NCBI RefSeq assembly: GCF_023935105.1
Contig: NZ_CP096040.1
Span: forward strand, 2,852,001-2,916,000
DNA from: Caulobacter segnis
Lineage (GTDB): Bacteria > Pseudomonadota > Alphaproteobacteria > Caulobacterales > Caulobacteraceae
Length of the DNA stretch: 64,000 nucleotides
Direction: 5' to 3'
Shown here: positions 39,413 to 50,519 of the stretch, one piece after another
Layout of the letters: every line of letters begins with the position of its first letter
Position numbering within the stretch: the stretch's first letter is position 1
Position numbers and translations under genes: made by a program
Notes under the pieces: model-generated
Told to the model about the DNA's origin: nothing
Seen by the model: the letters and a program-made list of their open reading frames with translations, nothing else
Databases searched by the model: none

Positions 39413-39850
39413 TCAAGCGTTCGGGACGGCTTCGACCAAGGTGGTCGGCGTCCATTTGGCCTTGCGACGAGCAAGGCGTTGTTCGTCCGTTTCGTCGTGA
39501 TAGTCCATACGCTCCGGTTCGCGATCGGCGAAGCCGGGCATGTCGGTCCCGACGATATTGACGACGGCGTAGGCTTGGCCTTCGTCCTCGATCATCGCGC
39601 CGACATAGACGCCGCACTCGCGGCAGAGCAGGAAATCGACCTTGCGGCGGTTGAACCGGTAGCGATGCAGCGATCCGGGCGCGGCCGTGATGTGCAGGCG
39701 CCCGTCCGGATCACTGGTCGTGCGCGCCCCTTGCCGGCGGCAGAAGCCGCACTGGCAGGCGCGGATCGGCAGCTCGCCCAGGGGCTTGCCCGGTTCGAGC
39801 TGCACATGCACCGCGCCACAATGGCAGGAGCCGTTCAGGACCGTCATCAA
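39413..39850 (-). CDS. GFA-family zinc protein (glutathione-dependent formaldehyde-activating-like)
   Basis: 145 residues. Zinc/cysteine sites: GSCHCGAVHV, ACQCGFCRRQGA and LCRECGVYVGAM, the normal CxC, CxxC(xxC) and CxxC pattern of the family. The name of the family comes from one member; most others have no proven reaction. The gene is placed between pdhB and pdhC on the same strand, 52 bp after pdhB and 12 bp before pdhC, so it must be transcribed within the pyruvate dehydrogenase operon. Confidence 0.88.
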   Translation of the reverse strand: MMTVLNGSCHCGAVHVQLEPGKPLGELPIRACQCGFCRRQGARTTSDPDGRLHITAAPGSLHRYRFNRRKVDFLLCRECGVYVGAMIEDEGQAYAVVNIVGTDMPGFADREPERMDYHDETDEQRLARRKAKWTPTTLVEAVPNA

Positions 39851-39902
39851 AGCGCCCTCGCCCGCTCACACGAGCTGAAGCCGGAGTGAGCGGGCATCGG
39901 GA

Positions 39903-41261
39903 TCACTTGTAGCTGACCGCCTTGGCCGCCTTCACGATCTTGTCGACCGAGGGCAGCGACAGGGCTTCCAGGTTGGCCGCGTAGGGCAACGGCACGTCTT
40001 CCTGGTGGACCCGCAGCGGCGGGGCGTCCAGGTAGTCGAAGCCGAACTCCGTGATGCGGGCGACGATCTCGGCGCCGACGCCCATCGGGCCCCAGCCTTC
40101 CTCGACCGTAACCAAGCGGTTGGTCTTCTTGACGCTTTCCAGGACCGTGGCGTGGTCCATCGGACGGATCGTGCGCAGGTCGACGACCTCCGCCGAGATA
40201 CCTTCCTTCTCCAGCTCCTCGGCCGCCTTCAGGGCGAAACCGACCATGCGGCTGTAGGCGACCAGGGTGACGTCCGAGCCTTCGCGACGGACCTTGGCCT
40301 TGCCGATCGGCACGACCCAGTCCTCGACGTCCGGGATGTCGAACTCGTGGCCGTACATCATCTCGTGTTCGAGGAAGACGACCGGGTTCGGATCGCGGAT
40401 CGCGGCCTTCAGCAGGCCCTTGGCGTCGGCCGCGTCATAAGGTGCGATGACCTTCAGGCCAGGGACGTTGCCGTACCAGGCGGCGTAGTCCTGGCTGTGC
40501 TGGGCGCCGACACGCGAGGCCGCGCCGTTGGGGCCGCGGAACACGATCGACGACTTGATCTGGCCGCCCGACATGTACAGCGTCTTGGCCGCCGAGTTGA
40601 TGATGTGGTCGATCGCCTGCATGGCGAAGTTCCAGGTCATGAACTCTACGATCGGCTTCAGGCCGGCCATCGCCGCGCCGACGCCCATGCCGGCGAAGCC
40701 GTGCTCGGTGATCGGGGTGTCGATGACGCGCTTGTCGCCGAACTCTTGCAGCAGTTCGCGGCTGACCTTGTAGGCGCCCTGGTACTGGGCGACTTCCTCG
40801 CCCATCAGGAAGACGCGGTCGTCCTTGCGCATCTCTTCGGCCATGGCGTCGCGCAGGGCGTCGCGAACCGTGATCTTCTTCAGCGCCGTACCGGCCGGGA
40901 TCTCGGGATCGGCGAAGGTCGAGGCGGCCGAGATCGGACCAGCCGCCGGAGCAGCGGCGACGGGAGCCGGAGCGGCTTCAGCGGCGGGAGCGGCAGCCGG
41001 AGCGGCCGGCGCCGCGGCTTCGCCCTCGCCCTTCAGGCGCGCGATCAAGGTGTTGACCTTGACGTTCTCGCTGCCGGCCGGGACCAGGATGGCTTCCACC
41101 ACGCCTTCATCGACGGCTTCGACTTCCATCGTCGCCTTGTCGGTCTCGATCTCGGCGATCACGTCGCCGGCCTTGATGGTGTCGCCTTCCTTGACCAGCC
41201 ACTTGGCCAGGGTGCCTTCCTCCATCGTGGGGGAAAGCGCGGGCATCAGGATGTCCGTCAC
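39903..41261 (-). CDS. pdhB: Pyruvate dehydrogenase E1 beta with N-terminal lipoyl domain
   Basis: 452 residues. Residues 1-80 are a lipoyl domain with the lysine in [12 protein letters not shown]; an alanine/proline linker (~81-115) leads to the transketolase-like E1-beta: [56 protein letters not shown] and the C-terminal transketolase domain. E1-beta with its own lipoyl domain is known from alphaproteobacteria such as rhizobia. The first 53 codons are strikingly like those of pdhC. Start overlaps pdhA by 4 bp. Confidence 0.97.
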   Translation of the reverse strand: MTDILMPALSPTMEEGTLAKWLVKEGDTIKAGDVIAEIETDKATMEVEAVDEGVVEAILVPAGSENVKVNTLIARLKGEGEAAAPAAPAAAPAAEAAPAPVAAAPAAGPISAASTFADPEIPAGTALKKITVRDALRDAMAEEMRKDDRVFLMGEEVAQYQGAYKVSRELLQEFGDKRVIDTPITEHGFAGMGVGAAMAGLKPIVEFMTWNFAMQAIDHIINSAAKTLYMSGGQIKSSIVFRGPNGAASRVGAQHSQDYAAWYGNVPGLKVIAPYDAADAKGLLKAAIRDPNPVVFLEHEMMYGHEFDIPDVEDWVVPIGKAKVRREGSDVTLVAYSRMVGFALKAAEELEKEGISAEVVDLRTIRPMDHATVLESVKKTNRLVTVEEGWGPMGVGAEIVARITEFGFDYLDAPPLRVHQEDVPLPYAANLEALSLPSVDKIVKAAKAVSYK

Positions 41262-42289
41262 TCGGCGGCCTCCAGGTAGACGTCGGTGTACAGTTCCGAG
41301 GGCTCGGGCTCGGGGCTCGTGCGGGCGAACTCGGCGGCTTCGGCGACAATGCGCTTCACGTCCGCGTCGACGCCCTTCAGGTCGTCTTCAGTGACGCCGG
41401 CCTTGGCCAGGCGTTCCTTGATGTGGTCGATCGGGTCGCGGGTCGTCTTGACCTCGTCGACCTCCTCCTTGGTCCGGTACTTGGCCGGGTCGGACATCGA
41501 GTGACCGCGATAACGGTAGGTCTTCATCTCGAGGATGTAGGGGCCCTGGCCGCTACGGGCGTGCTCGGTGGCGCGAGCGCCGGCTTCGCGGACGGCGACG
41601 ACGTCCATGCCGTCGACTTCCTCGCCCGGGATGCGGAACGACGTGCCGCGCTTGTGGAACGCGGTTTCCGAGGCGGCGCGCTCGACGCTGGTGCCCATGG
41701 CGTACTGGTTGTTCTCGATCACGTACACGACCGGCAGCTTCCACAGCTGGGCCATGTTGAAGCTTTCGTAGACCTGACCCTGGTTGGCCGCGCCGTCGCC
41801 CATGTAGGCGTACGAGACGTTGCCATTGCCCTTGTAGTGGTTGGCCAGCGCCAGACCGGTGCCGAGCGCCACCTGGGCGCCGACGATGCCGTGGCCGCCG
41901 TAGAAGCCGGTCCCGATGTCGAACATGTGCATCGAGCCGCCCTTGCCCTTGGACGAACCGCCGGCGCGGCCGGTCAGTTCGGCCATGACCTCGCGGGGAT
42001 CCATGCCGGCGGCCAGCATATGGCCGTGGTCACGATAGCCCGTGATGATCTGGTCGCCCTTCTGCGAGATCGACTGCATGCCAACCGCGATGGCTTCCTG
42101 ACCGATGTACAGGTGGCAGAAGCCGCCGATCAGGCCCATGCCGTACAACTGGCCAGCGCGCTCTTCGAAGCGGCGGATCAGCAGCATGTCCTGATAGAAT
42201 TTCAGGAGTTCGTCTTTGCCGACGAAGGCGTTGACACCGGTTTCCGGCGCCTTCCCCTCAGAGGCCTCAGCCTTGCGCGTACGCGCCAT
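41258..42289 (-). CDS. pdhA: Pyruvate dehydrogenase E1 alpha
   Basis: 343 residues. Thiamine diphosphate motif region [20 protein letters not shown] with NNQYAMGT; the phosphorylation-loop equivalent [11 protein letters not shown]; early [21 protein letters not shown]. Forms the alpha2beta2 E1 with PdhB that decarboxylates pyruvate and acetylates lipoyl groups. First gene of the pdh operon; a ~167-bp gap to the ftsB-like gene upstream probably carries its promoter, though I found no clear boxes. Confidence 0.97.
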   Translation of the reverse strand: MARTRKAEASEGKAPETGVNAFVGKDELLKFYQDMLLIRRFEERAGQLYGMGLIGGFCHLYIGQEAIAVGMQSISQKGDQIITGYRDHGHMLAAGMDPREVMAELTGRAGGSSKGKGGSMHMFDIGTGFYGGHGIVGAQVALGTGLALANHYKGNGNVSYAYMGDGAANQGQVYESFNMAQLWKLPVVYVIENNQYAMGTSVERAASETAFHKRGTSFRIPGEEVDGMDVVAVREAGARATEHARSGQGPYILEMKTYRYRGHSMSDPAKYRTKEEVDEVKTTRDPIDHIKERLAKAGVTEDDLKGVDADVKRIVAEAAEFARTSPEPEPSELYTDVYLEAAE

Positions 42290-42456
42290 TCAAATCTCCC
42301 TGGCCAATCTTCATCGCGGCCTTCGTCCTGAGGGCAGCTTCCGCCGAAAATTCGTCGGTTCCGCGAAGGAAATACCCTGATGCACCATCAAGACCGATCC
42401 AGGACCGAATGACCCTTGGACCGACCGGCAGTCGATTCCGAAGTCTACGGGATCGG

Positions 42457-42759
42457 TCAGCTCGGACGCTTGACGCGGATCACATAGTCCCTCGGGTCGG
42501 CATATCCTAGGAGGGAACGCGCACGCTCCTCCAGAAGATCAGCCGACAAACTGCCGCTGCGTAATAGACGAGCGCGGGCCTCAAGGTCCATCCTCTCCGC
42601 GCGTATCTTCCTGAGTTCCTTTGTTTTTGCTGCGAGGTCCGCATTGCGTTGCGAGATCGACAGCAGGCCTCGATCACCCGTCAGAGCGTGAAAGGCGAAG
42701 TAGAAAATCAGGAAAAAGATCGCCGCGGTCGGCAGGAAGGGTTGCAGTCGGGCGAACAT
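42457..42759 (-). CDS. ftsB: FtsB/DivIC-family septum formation protein
   Basis: 100 residues: short cytoplasmic start, one membrane helix (residues ~9-27), then a coiled coil (ADLAAKTKELRKIRAERMDLEARARLLR) and the ERARSLLGYADPRDYVIRV end that is typical of FtsB/DivIC. It would join FtsL and FtsQ in the divisome periplasmic complex. It lies between eno and pdhA, all on the minus strand, with long gaps on both sides, so it is probably its own transcript. A conserved eno-ftsB neighbourhood is found in many proteobacteria. Confidence 0.88.
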   Translation of the reverse strand: MFARLQPFLPTAAIFFLIFYFAFHALTGDRGLLSISQRNADLAAKTKELRKIRAERMDLEARARLLRSGSLSADLLEERARSLLGYADPRDYVIRVKRPS

Positions 42760-43152
42760 CTGAGCGTCCCAGAGAGGGATTCGTAGGATCGCCGACCGTG
42801 CTTAACGCCTTCTAAATCCAGGCCTTGAGAAGGGTTATCACCAGCTCGCGAATTCGACGAACGATGCTTTCAGATGAGATGGTTTCACCAGCATCTAGAT
42901 ACTGCATCGCCGAAGTCATTTCGCGACCGCGAAGGCCTCGAAAATGGTCTCGCTTGAAACCACTGCTGAGCTTTTAGAAAATTTGTGGGTTAACTGCACC
43001 GGCAACCATCGGCAACGATCTCCATAAGGCGAAAATCATCCCAGAATCGTCGAAGTGCGCTTCTCTCTAAAAGAGCTTTTCGGGGCGATGAAAACGATAT
43101 CCGAGGCGCCGAAGCCCTGATTTGAGCCCAGGAAGGCGCCTGAGGCGAAGCC
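42760..43152. other. Long AT-richer intergenic region between eno and ftsB
   Basis: About 390 bp without a supportable gene and visibly richer in A and T than its neighbours. It contains short inverted repeats (for example CTCT-CTAAA-AGAG near 43063), one GAATC CcrM-type site near 43042, and the CtrA-like box near its left end. It could hold the ftsB promoter and regulatory sites or a small RNA; I cannot decide. Confidence 0.5.
42802..42816. promoter_or_regulatory. Near-consensus CtrA-type site upstream of ftsB
   Basis: TTAA-N7-TAAA, one mismatch from the TTAA-N7-TTAA CtrA box, centred about 50 bp before the ftsB-like start. CtrA controls many division genes in Caulobacter. Such a match also occurs by chance, so this is tentative. 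Confidence 0.3.
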
Positions 43153-43191
43153 CGAAACGCAAAAGGCGCGGCCCCTTCGGAAGCCGCGCCT
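43153..43191 (-). terminator. Rho-independent terminator of eno
   Basis: On the minus strand AGGCGCGGC and GCCGCGCCT form a stem of at least 9 bp, followed by TTTTGCGTTT. It begins about 28 bases after the eno stop. Confidence 0.9.
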
Positions 43192-43218
43192 CGATAGTTC
43201 TCACGATATGAAAGGCCT

Positions 43219-44508
<1,290 letters not shown>

Positions 44509-44613
44509 TCAAGGCCAAAAGGCGCGGCAGGCTTTAGCCGCCAAGCGCTTCGGGCGCAACTTGACTTCCCCTCGGGCGGGCGACTGAACATCCGTAACAA
44601 AAGGGAGGATCTC

Positions 44614-45384
44614 ATGCTGGACGTCGAACGGCGCGGCCCCGTGGCCATCGTCACCCTCAATCGGCCCGAGGCGATGAATGCTCTGTCCAAGGCGCTGCGC
44701 AAGGCCCTGCACGGCGCGATGGTCGATCTGGACAAGGATCCGGACGTCAGCGTCGTCATCCTGACCGGCGCCGGCGAGAAGGCTTTCACCGCCGGTCTCG
44801 ACCTCAAGGAACTGGGCGGTGATCCCGAAGCGATGAGCGCGGCCAACGCCCAGGACGCCCGCTCCAATCCGGTCCGCGCCGTCGAACGGTGCCGCAAGCC
44901 GGTGATCGGGGCGATCAACGGTGTGGCCATCACCGGCGGCTTCGAGCTGGCCCTGGCCTGCGACGTGCTGATCGCTTCGGAGAACGCCCGCTTCGCCGAC
45001 ACCCACGCCCGGGTCGGGATCATGCCGGGCTGGGGCCTGTCGCAGAAGCTCTCGCGTCTGATCGGTCTCTATCGCGCCAAGGAGCTGTCCCTGACCGGCA
45101 ACTTCCTGGACGCCCAGACCGCGGCGGACTGGGGCCTGGTCAATCGCGTCGTGCCGGCGGCGGACCTGCTGCCCGCCGCGCTGAAGTTGGCGGAGGACAT
45201 GGCCACGATCCCGGTGGAGACGCTATCGTTCTACAAGTCGCTGATCGACGACGGCTACGCTCGCTCGTTCCGCAAGGGCCTGGAGATCGAGCACGAGCGC
45301 TCGAGCGACCATAACCGCGAGGTCACGCCGGAGAAGGTCGAGGCGCGCCGGCGTCAGGTCATGGCGCGAGGCCGCGCCCAGTAG
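44614..45384 (+). CDS. Enoyl-CoA hydratase/isomerase (crotonase family)
   Basis: 256 residues, ATG preceded by AAGGGAGG. Crotonase fold: VAIVTLNRPEAMNALSKAL, oxyanion loop GEKAFTAGLDLKELGG, GVAITGGFELALACDVLIA and the second acidic region DTHARVGIMPGWGLSQKLSR. The two catalytic Glu positions of true hydratases are partly replaced here (Trp-Gly follows Pro), so isomerase or other acyl-CoA activity is possible. It ends 3 bp before the convergent aspartic protease gene. Confidence 0.88.
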   Translation: MLDVERRGPVAIVTLNRPEAMNALSKALRKALHGAMVDLDKDPDVSVVILTGAGEKAFTAGLDLKELGGDPEAMSAANAQDARSNPVRAVERCRKPVIGAINGVAITGGFELALACDVLIASENARFADTHARVGIMPGWGLSQKLSRLIGLYRAKELSLTGNFLDAQTAADWGLVNRVVPAADLLPAALKLAEDMATIPVETLSFYKSLIDDGYARSFRKGLEIEHERSSDHNREVTPEKVEARRRQVMARGRAQ

Positions 45385-45387
45385 GTC

Positions 45388-46395
45388 TCAGGCGTTCAGG
45401 AGGGGGGCGGCAAGACCGCCCTGCCCCAGCCGGAACAGCACCCGCCCCGCGCCGAAGTCCAGTTCGACCCGGGCGAACAGCCGCAACACGTCGACCCCGA
45501 GCAGGGCCGCCGGGCGATTGTTCAGGTTCCAGACGTCGAAGATGTGCAGGTCGGCGAAGGCCATCGGAATGTTGGTGATCCGCAGATCGCCCATGACGAT
45601 CGAGGGCACGACGCGGAACTCGCCCAACTGCATCTCGCCGCCAGCGGTCAGCAGGCGCGCCTGCTGGACCATGTCGGAAGAGCGTCGACGGCGCGCGGCG
45701 ATGGCCCGCGCCAGGGCCATGTTGCCGATGCTGACCCCGCCGCCGGAGTCGATGAAGGCCAGCGATCGGGCGCCGGCGATCCGCGAGTCGGCGATCGTCA
45801 GTCTTCCGAACCGCTCATCAGCCACGACCGAGACTTCGCGCGACGAGCGCAGCAGTTGCGATATCGACTGACTGCGACGGACCTCCAGCTGTTTTCGGCG
45901 AAAGTCGATGACGACGTTGCGGTCTTCCAGGATGTCGACGCCCAGCAGGCCGTCGGCCCCGACCCGGTCGTAGGGCAGCACCGGCAGGACGACCTCGGCC
46001 AGCCTGGCGTCACCCGTGCGCAACTGGGCGACGCGGGCCGTGGTGCTGATGATGGAGCCCGAAACGCCGTGAACGATGACGTCCGGCCCGCGCGGCAAAG
46101 CGAGACGCTCGGCCAGGCCCGGGGTCAGGACGCTGCGGTCCGCGCCGGTGTCGACGACGAATTGGAAGGGCCCCTGCCCGTTGATCATGACCGGCACGGT
46201 CAGGCGGGCGTCCTGGTCCAGCGAGGCGTCCAGGATCAGCAGCGGCGGCTCACCGGGCGGCGCCTGGGGCGTGGCGAGCGGCGTTTGGGGCAGTGAAACC
46301 GGAGACAGCGAAACCGGCGTGATCGCGCCGGCCAGCGCGGATGGCGCGGCCAGCGAAAAACCCAGTCCCGCCGCTATATGACGGCGTGTGAACAT
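45388..46395 (-). CDS. Exported retropepsin-like aspartic protease
   Basis: 335 residues. Signal peptide (residues 1-23; TRRHIAAGLGFSLAAPSALA, with an RR pair that might suit Tat). Two half-sites in one chain: FVVDTGADRSVLT (DTGA) at about residue 81 and LAFIDSGGGVSIG (DSGG) at about residue 215, each followed by hydrophobic-hydrophobic-Gly. So the protein could form a complete pseudo-dimeric active site, like PerP/SpoIIGA-type or pepsin-like proteases. Target unknown. C. crescentus PerP is a periplasmic protease of this class, but identity is not claimed. Confidence 0.82.
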   Translation of the reverse strand: MFTRRHIAAGLGFSLAAPSALAGAITPVSLSPVSLPQTPLATPQAPPGEPPLLILDASLDQDARLTVPVMINGQGPFQFVVDTGADRSVLTPGLAERLALPRGPDVIVHGVSGSIISTTARVAQLRTGDARLAEVVLPVLPYDRVGADGLLGVDILEDRNVVIDFRRKQLEVRRSQSISQLLRSSREVSVVADERFGRLTIADSRIAGARSLAFIDSGGGVSIGNMALARAIAARRRRSSDMVQQARLLTAGGEMQLGEFRVVPSIVMGDLRITNIPMAFADLHIFDVWNLNNRPAALLGVDVLRLFARVELDFGAGRVLFRLGQGGLAAPLLNA

Positions 46396-46454
46396 GGGCG
46401 TACCTCCCTGCCCGGGAGGCTAGCACCTTTTCGACGCCAATGACGAAAATACGA

Positions 46455-46485
46455 CGAAAAACGCCGCCCGGCGGACCGGGCGGCG
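46455..46485 (-). terminator. Terminator between rpmF and the protease gene
   Basis: CGCCGCCCGG-CGGA-CCGGGCGGCG is a perfect 10-bp stem with a 4-base loop (46462-46485), followed on the minus strand by TTTTTCGTCG. It ends rpmF transcription. Confidence 0.92.
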
Positions 46486-46516
46486 CTTTCAAAGCCGTCA
46501 GTGACGGAAGGAGACC

Positions 46517-46699
46517 TTAGTCTTCCTTCGGCGTCAGGATCTGCTTGCCGTTGTACATGCCGGTCTTCAGGTCGACATGGTGCGGACGGCGCAGCTCGCC
46601 GGTGTCCTTGTCCTCGATGAACGCGTTGGCGCCCAGGGCGTGGTGCGACCGGCGCATGTTCCGGCGAGAAGGCGAAGTTTTTCTTTTGGGAACGGCCAT
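46517..46699 (-). CDS. rpmF: 50S ribosomal protein L32
   Basis: 60 residues, basic. The conserved start [20 protein letters not shown] identifies L32; the rest ([20 protein letters not shown]) is the alphaproteobacterial form lacking the four-cysteine zinc site. A strong terminator follows. It is a single-gene transcript between pyrG and the protease gene. Confidence 0.97.
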   Translation of the reverse strand: MAVPKRKTSPSRRNMRRSHHALGANAFIEDKDTGELRRPHHVDLKTGMYNGKQILTPKED

Positions 46700-46825
46700 C
46701 GAAGTGACTCTGCTCGCTGAGCGTGAAAATCGAGAGCGGCGACTCGGGCAATGCCCAGGCCGCCGCGTGAGGGCGCGCTTATGCCCGAATCTGTTTCCAG
46801 ATGCAAGGACCTGGGGAAAACCGCT

Positions 46826-48484
<1,659 letters not shown>

Positions 48485-48540
48485 TCAGATTACTCGTGAT
48501 TCGACGGCGCCGGTGAAAAGACCTGCGTTCATCAACAAGA

Positions 48541-48568
48541 TTAAACCCCCGAGGTCGCCCTCGGGGGT
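48541..48568 (-). terminator. Rho-independent terminator of secG
   Basis: ACCCCCGAGG-TCGC-CCTCGGGGGT, a perfect 10-bp stem with 4-base loop (48545-48568), about 24 bases after the secG stop. On the minus strand TTTAATCTTG follows. It separates secG from pyrG. Confidence 0.9.
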
Positions 48569-48592
48569 CAGTGGAAGGTCCGTCTTGGACGG

Positions 48593-49141
48593 TTAGGGCT
48601 TGGGCTGTTCCACCGGCGGGGCCGCGACCGTCGGGGTCGGGGCGGCGGCCGGAGCCGTCTCGGCCGGTTTCTTGGCGGCGGCCTTGGGCGCGGCGGCCGG
48701 CTTCTTGGCCGGTTCGGTCGGGGCCAGCAGCGAAGGCTGCTGCGCGGCCGGCGCCGGGGCGTTGATCTGCGGAGTCGGCGCCTGGATCGCGCCCGGTTGG
48801 GCGGTCGAGGGCGAAACGTCGGTCGTGGGAGCCGGAACGGCGGGCGCCGCGTTCAAGGTCTTGGCGTCCAAGCTCTTGATGTTCAGGCGGTCGGTGACCG
48901 AGCCGCCGGCATTTATGCGACCGGTCAGGATCGTCAGCGTCAGGCTGATCAGGAGGAAGACCGAGAACAGGATCCAGGTGATGCGCGTCAGCAGGTCACC
49001 CGCGCCGCGCGCGGTCATGAAGCTGCCCGAACCGCCGCCGCCCATGCCCAGCGCGCCGCCTTCGGAGCGTTGCAGCAGAACCACCCCGATCAGACCGAGG
49101 CAGACGACGATGTTGATGGCCAGCAGAACGCCGATGAGCAT
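48593..49141 (-). CDS. secG: Preprotein translocase subunit SecG with long Ala/Pro-rich tail
   Basis: 182 residues. The first ~75 are SecG: helix IGVLLAINIVVCLGLIGVVLL, the loop QRSEGGALGMGGGGSGSFMT, second helix ITWILFSVFLLISLTLTIL. The remaining ~100 residues are low complexity, rich in A, P, T and K, and probably disordered. Typical SecG is 75-130 residues. It assists SecYE-mediated export. The ATG beginning MLIGVLL is chosen; upstream in-frame codons lack SecG character. A 6-bp hairpin at 49202-49213 lies in the leader. Confidence 0.92.
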   Translation of the reverse strand: MLIGVLLAINIVVCLGLIGVVLLQRSEGGALGMGGGGSGSFMTARGAGDLLTRITWILFSVFLLISLTLTILTGRINAGGSVTDRLNIKSLDAKTLNAAPAVPAPTTDVSPSTAQPGAIQAPTPQINAPAPAAQQPSLLAPTEPAKKPAAAPKAAAKKPAETAPAAAPTPTVAAPPVEQPKP

Positions 49142-49301
49142 GACGAATGTGTTCTCGATCCGGGCGCGGGCGAAATGCCGCGCGAAAAACGAAGCGGCCC
49201 CTCTACCACTAGAGGACGCTCCGCGCCATAGCTGGGAAGCGTGCTCCCTCACGCAAGCCCCCAAAGCGCCTTAAGCGCCTCAAGCCAATTCTCCGGACCG
49301 C

Positions 49302-49817
49302 ATGATCCTCGAGACCGAACGCCTGACCCTCTCTCCCCTGACGGTCGACGATACGCCCCTGATCTATCCGTTCCTGAGCGACGCGGAAGTGATGTCCAAC
49401 CTCGACCAGGAACCGATCGAGGATCCCGACGAGGTGGCCAGCCGAGTCGCCGCCCAGGTCGACGAGATGACCGCTGGCGACGCCGCCTACTGGACGATCC
49501 GCCACACGACCAGCGGCGCCTTCCTGGGCTATTGCGAGTTCGTCGACATCGACAAGCGACACGATCGAGCCGAAATCCGTTTCGTGATCGACCGCAAGGG
49601 CTGGGGCCAGGGTTTCGGGGCCGAGGCGGTCGGCGCCCTGCTCGCCCATGGCGCCAGCAGCGGCCTGAAGAGCCTGGTGGCCAGCACCCACGTCGGCGAC
49701 AACCGCGCCGAGCGCCTGTTGCAAAAGCTGGGCTTCAAGGCCCAGGGCTATCTGAAGGGCGCCGTGCACCGCGATGGCGAACGACGCGACCGGCGGCTGT
49801 ACGGGCTGGAGCTCTAG
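49302..49817 (+). CDS. GNAT-family N-acetyltransferase (RimJ/RimL type)
   Basis: 171 residues. Start ILETERLTLSPLTVDD is typical of RimJ-like enzymes; the acetyl-CoA loop is seen in DRKGWGQGFGAEAVGALLAH (Q/RxxGxG/A variant) and the C-terminal core in GDNRAERLLQKLGFKAQGYL. Acetylates an amino group, substrate unknown. It is a single gene divergent from secG; the long repeat-filled gap follows it. Confidence 0.9.
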   Translation: MILETERLTLSPLTVDDTPLIYPFLSDAEVMSNLDQEPIEDPDEVASRVAAQVDEMTAGDAAYWTIRHTTSGAFLGYCEFVDIDKRHDRAEIRFVIDRKGWGQGFGAEAVGALLAHGASSGLKSLVASTHVGDNRAERLLQKLGFKAQGYLKGAVHRDGERRDRRLYGLEL

Positions 49818-49845
49818 GGTTCGGGGCATAGGCTCTCGTCCTCAC

Positions 49846-50220
49846 GCGGTTGGCCGCTGAAGTTTCTGGAAAGGGACGCGGAGCGCCGGGCGACGCCCGG
49901 AGGATTTGGATAGATTACCGTTTCGACGAAGCCAGACGCTCCGCGCGACCGTTATCCGCCAGCGTCCCGTCAGGTGGCCCTGTTGAGGCCTTACCGGGAC
50001 CCGGGTCCTTCCGTTTCCAGAAAGCCCCGAAGGTCGAAGAGGGCGGATCAATACTGATCAGGACAGACCCTTTTGCCTTCAACCCCGCCGACGGCGGGCG
50101 GGTCTGGCCAGCAACCAGATCCCCGGACCGTCCGAGTATCCCCCTCGGACCTGGCCCCGCTCGACCGCCCCCCGCCGCCACGATGGTCGCTGGCCACGCG
50201 CCCTTTCCTCGCGACGAGGT
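49846..50220 (-). repeat. Structured intergenic repeat, copy B (candidate ncRNA)
   Basis: Inverted copy of 13951-14330. On the minus strand it shows, in the same order, hairpins at 50150-50130 (GTCCGAG/CTCGGAC), 50119-50103 (TCTGG/CCAGA, loop TTGCTGG), 50059-50046 (GATCA/TGATC, loop GTAT), 50024-50007 (7-bp stem, GAAA loop), 49900-49886 (CCGGGC/GCCCGG, loop GTC) and 49857-49846 (GCGG/CCGC). Loops match copy A while several stems carry paired changes. Short open frames across it resemble those in copy A only because the DNA is alike. It fills more than half of the 702-bp gap 49818-50519. Confidence 0.85.
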
Positions 50221-50277
50221 GAGAAGAAGCATAAGCCAGCTTTTCAGGGGGAGGAGGCAGAGCGCTGAATGCCCGTA

Positions 50278-50436
50278 CCTCACCCTTCTCCCCTTGCGGG
50301 AGAAAGGGGCCGCCGAAGGCGGTCGGATGAGGGGGCGCACAGGCCTGACCGCTTGCGCCGCAAGGCTTGCCCGACAGGCCTATCGACCCACCATCCGGCG
50401 CTGCGCGCCACCTTCTTCCGCACGGGGAGAAGGATG
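50278..50436 (+). repeat. REP-like palindrome doublet
   Basis: Two units in opposite orientation. Unit 1 (50278-50335) has outer CCTCA/TGAGG (50278-50282 with 50328-50332), an arm CCTTCTCCC-loop-GGGAGAAAGG and a second arm CCGCC-GAA-GGCGG. Unit 2 (about 50390-50436) is its diverged inverse with arm CCTTCTTCC-GCAC-GGGGAGAAGG. Between them AGGCCTG (50341-50347) matches CAGGCCT (50375-50381) around CTTGCG-CC-GCAAG. Such palindromic units are often dispersed in many copies in these genomes; I recognise the type but cannot count copies. Confidence 0.75.
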
Positions 50437-50519
50437 AACGCCCGCGCTCCGACGAGCATTCACCCCCTGCCCCGTCCGAATCCGATACGCCTGCGCTCGT
50501 GACCTCCTGGAGTCCTCTC

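Noticed and set aside
49141-49245. tRNA-like stretch upstream of secG: CCTCTA-GTGG-TAGAGG resembles a tRNA D-arm, with GCGCGG/CCGCGC segments at the sides.
   Set aside because: The acceptor, anticodon and T arms do not fit at proper spacing (anticodon loop would be 12 nt) and no CCA-end pattern exists. Only the 6-bp hairpin is real.
49842-50051. 69-codon minus-strand frame resembling the 14121-14459 plus-strand frame.
   Set aside because: Same reason: a shadow of the structured repeat.
49915-50340. Open frame of 141 codons across copy B with peptide similarity to a frame in copy A (13736-14188).
   Set aside because: Similar peptides appear in more than one frame of both copies, as expected from DNA-level similarity; differences keep stems not codons, and no ribosome binding site is present.
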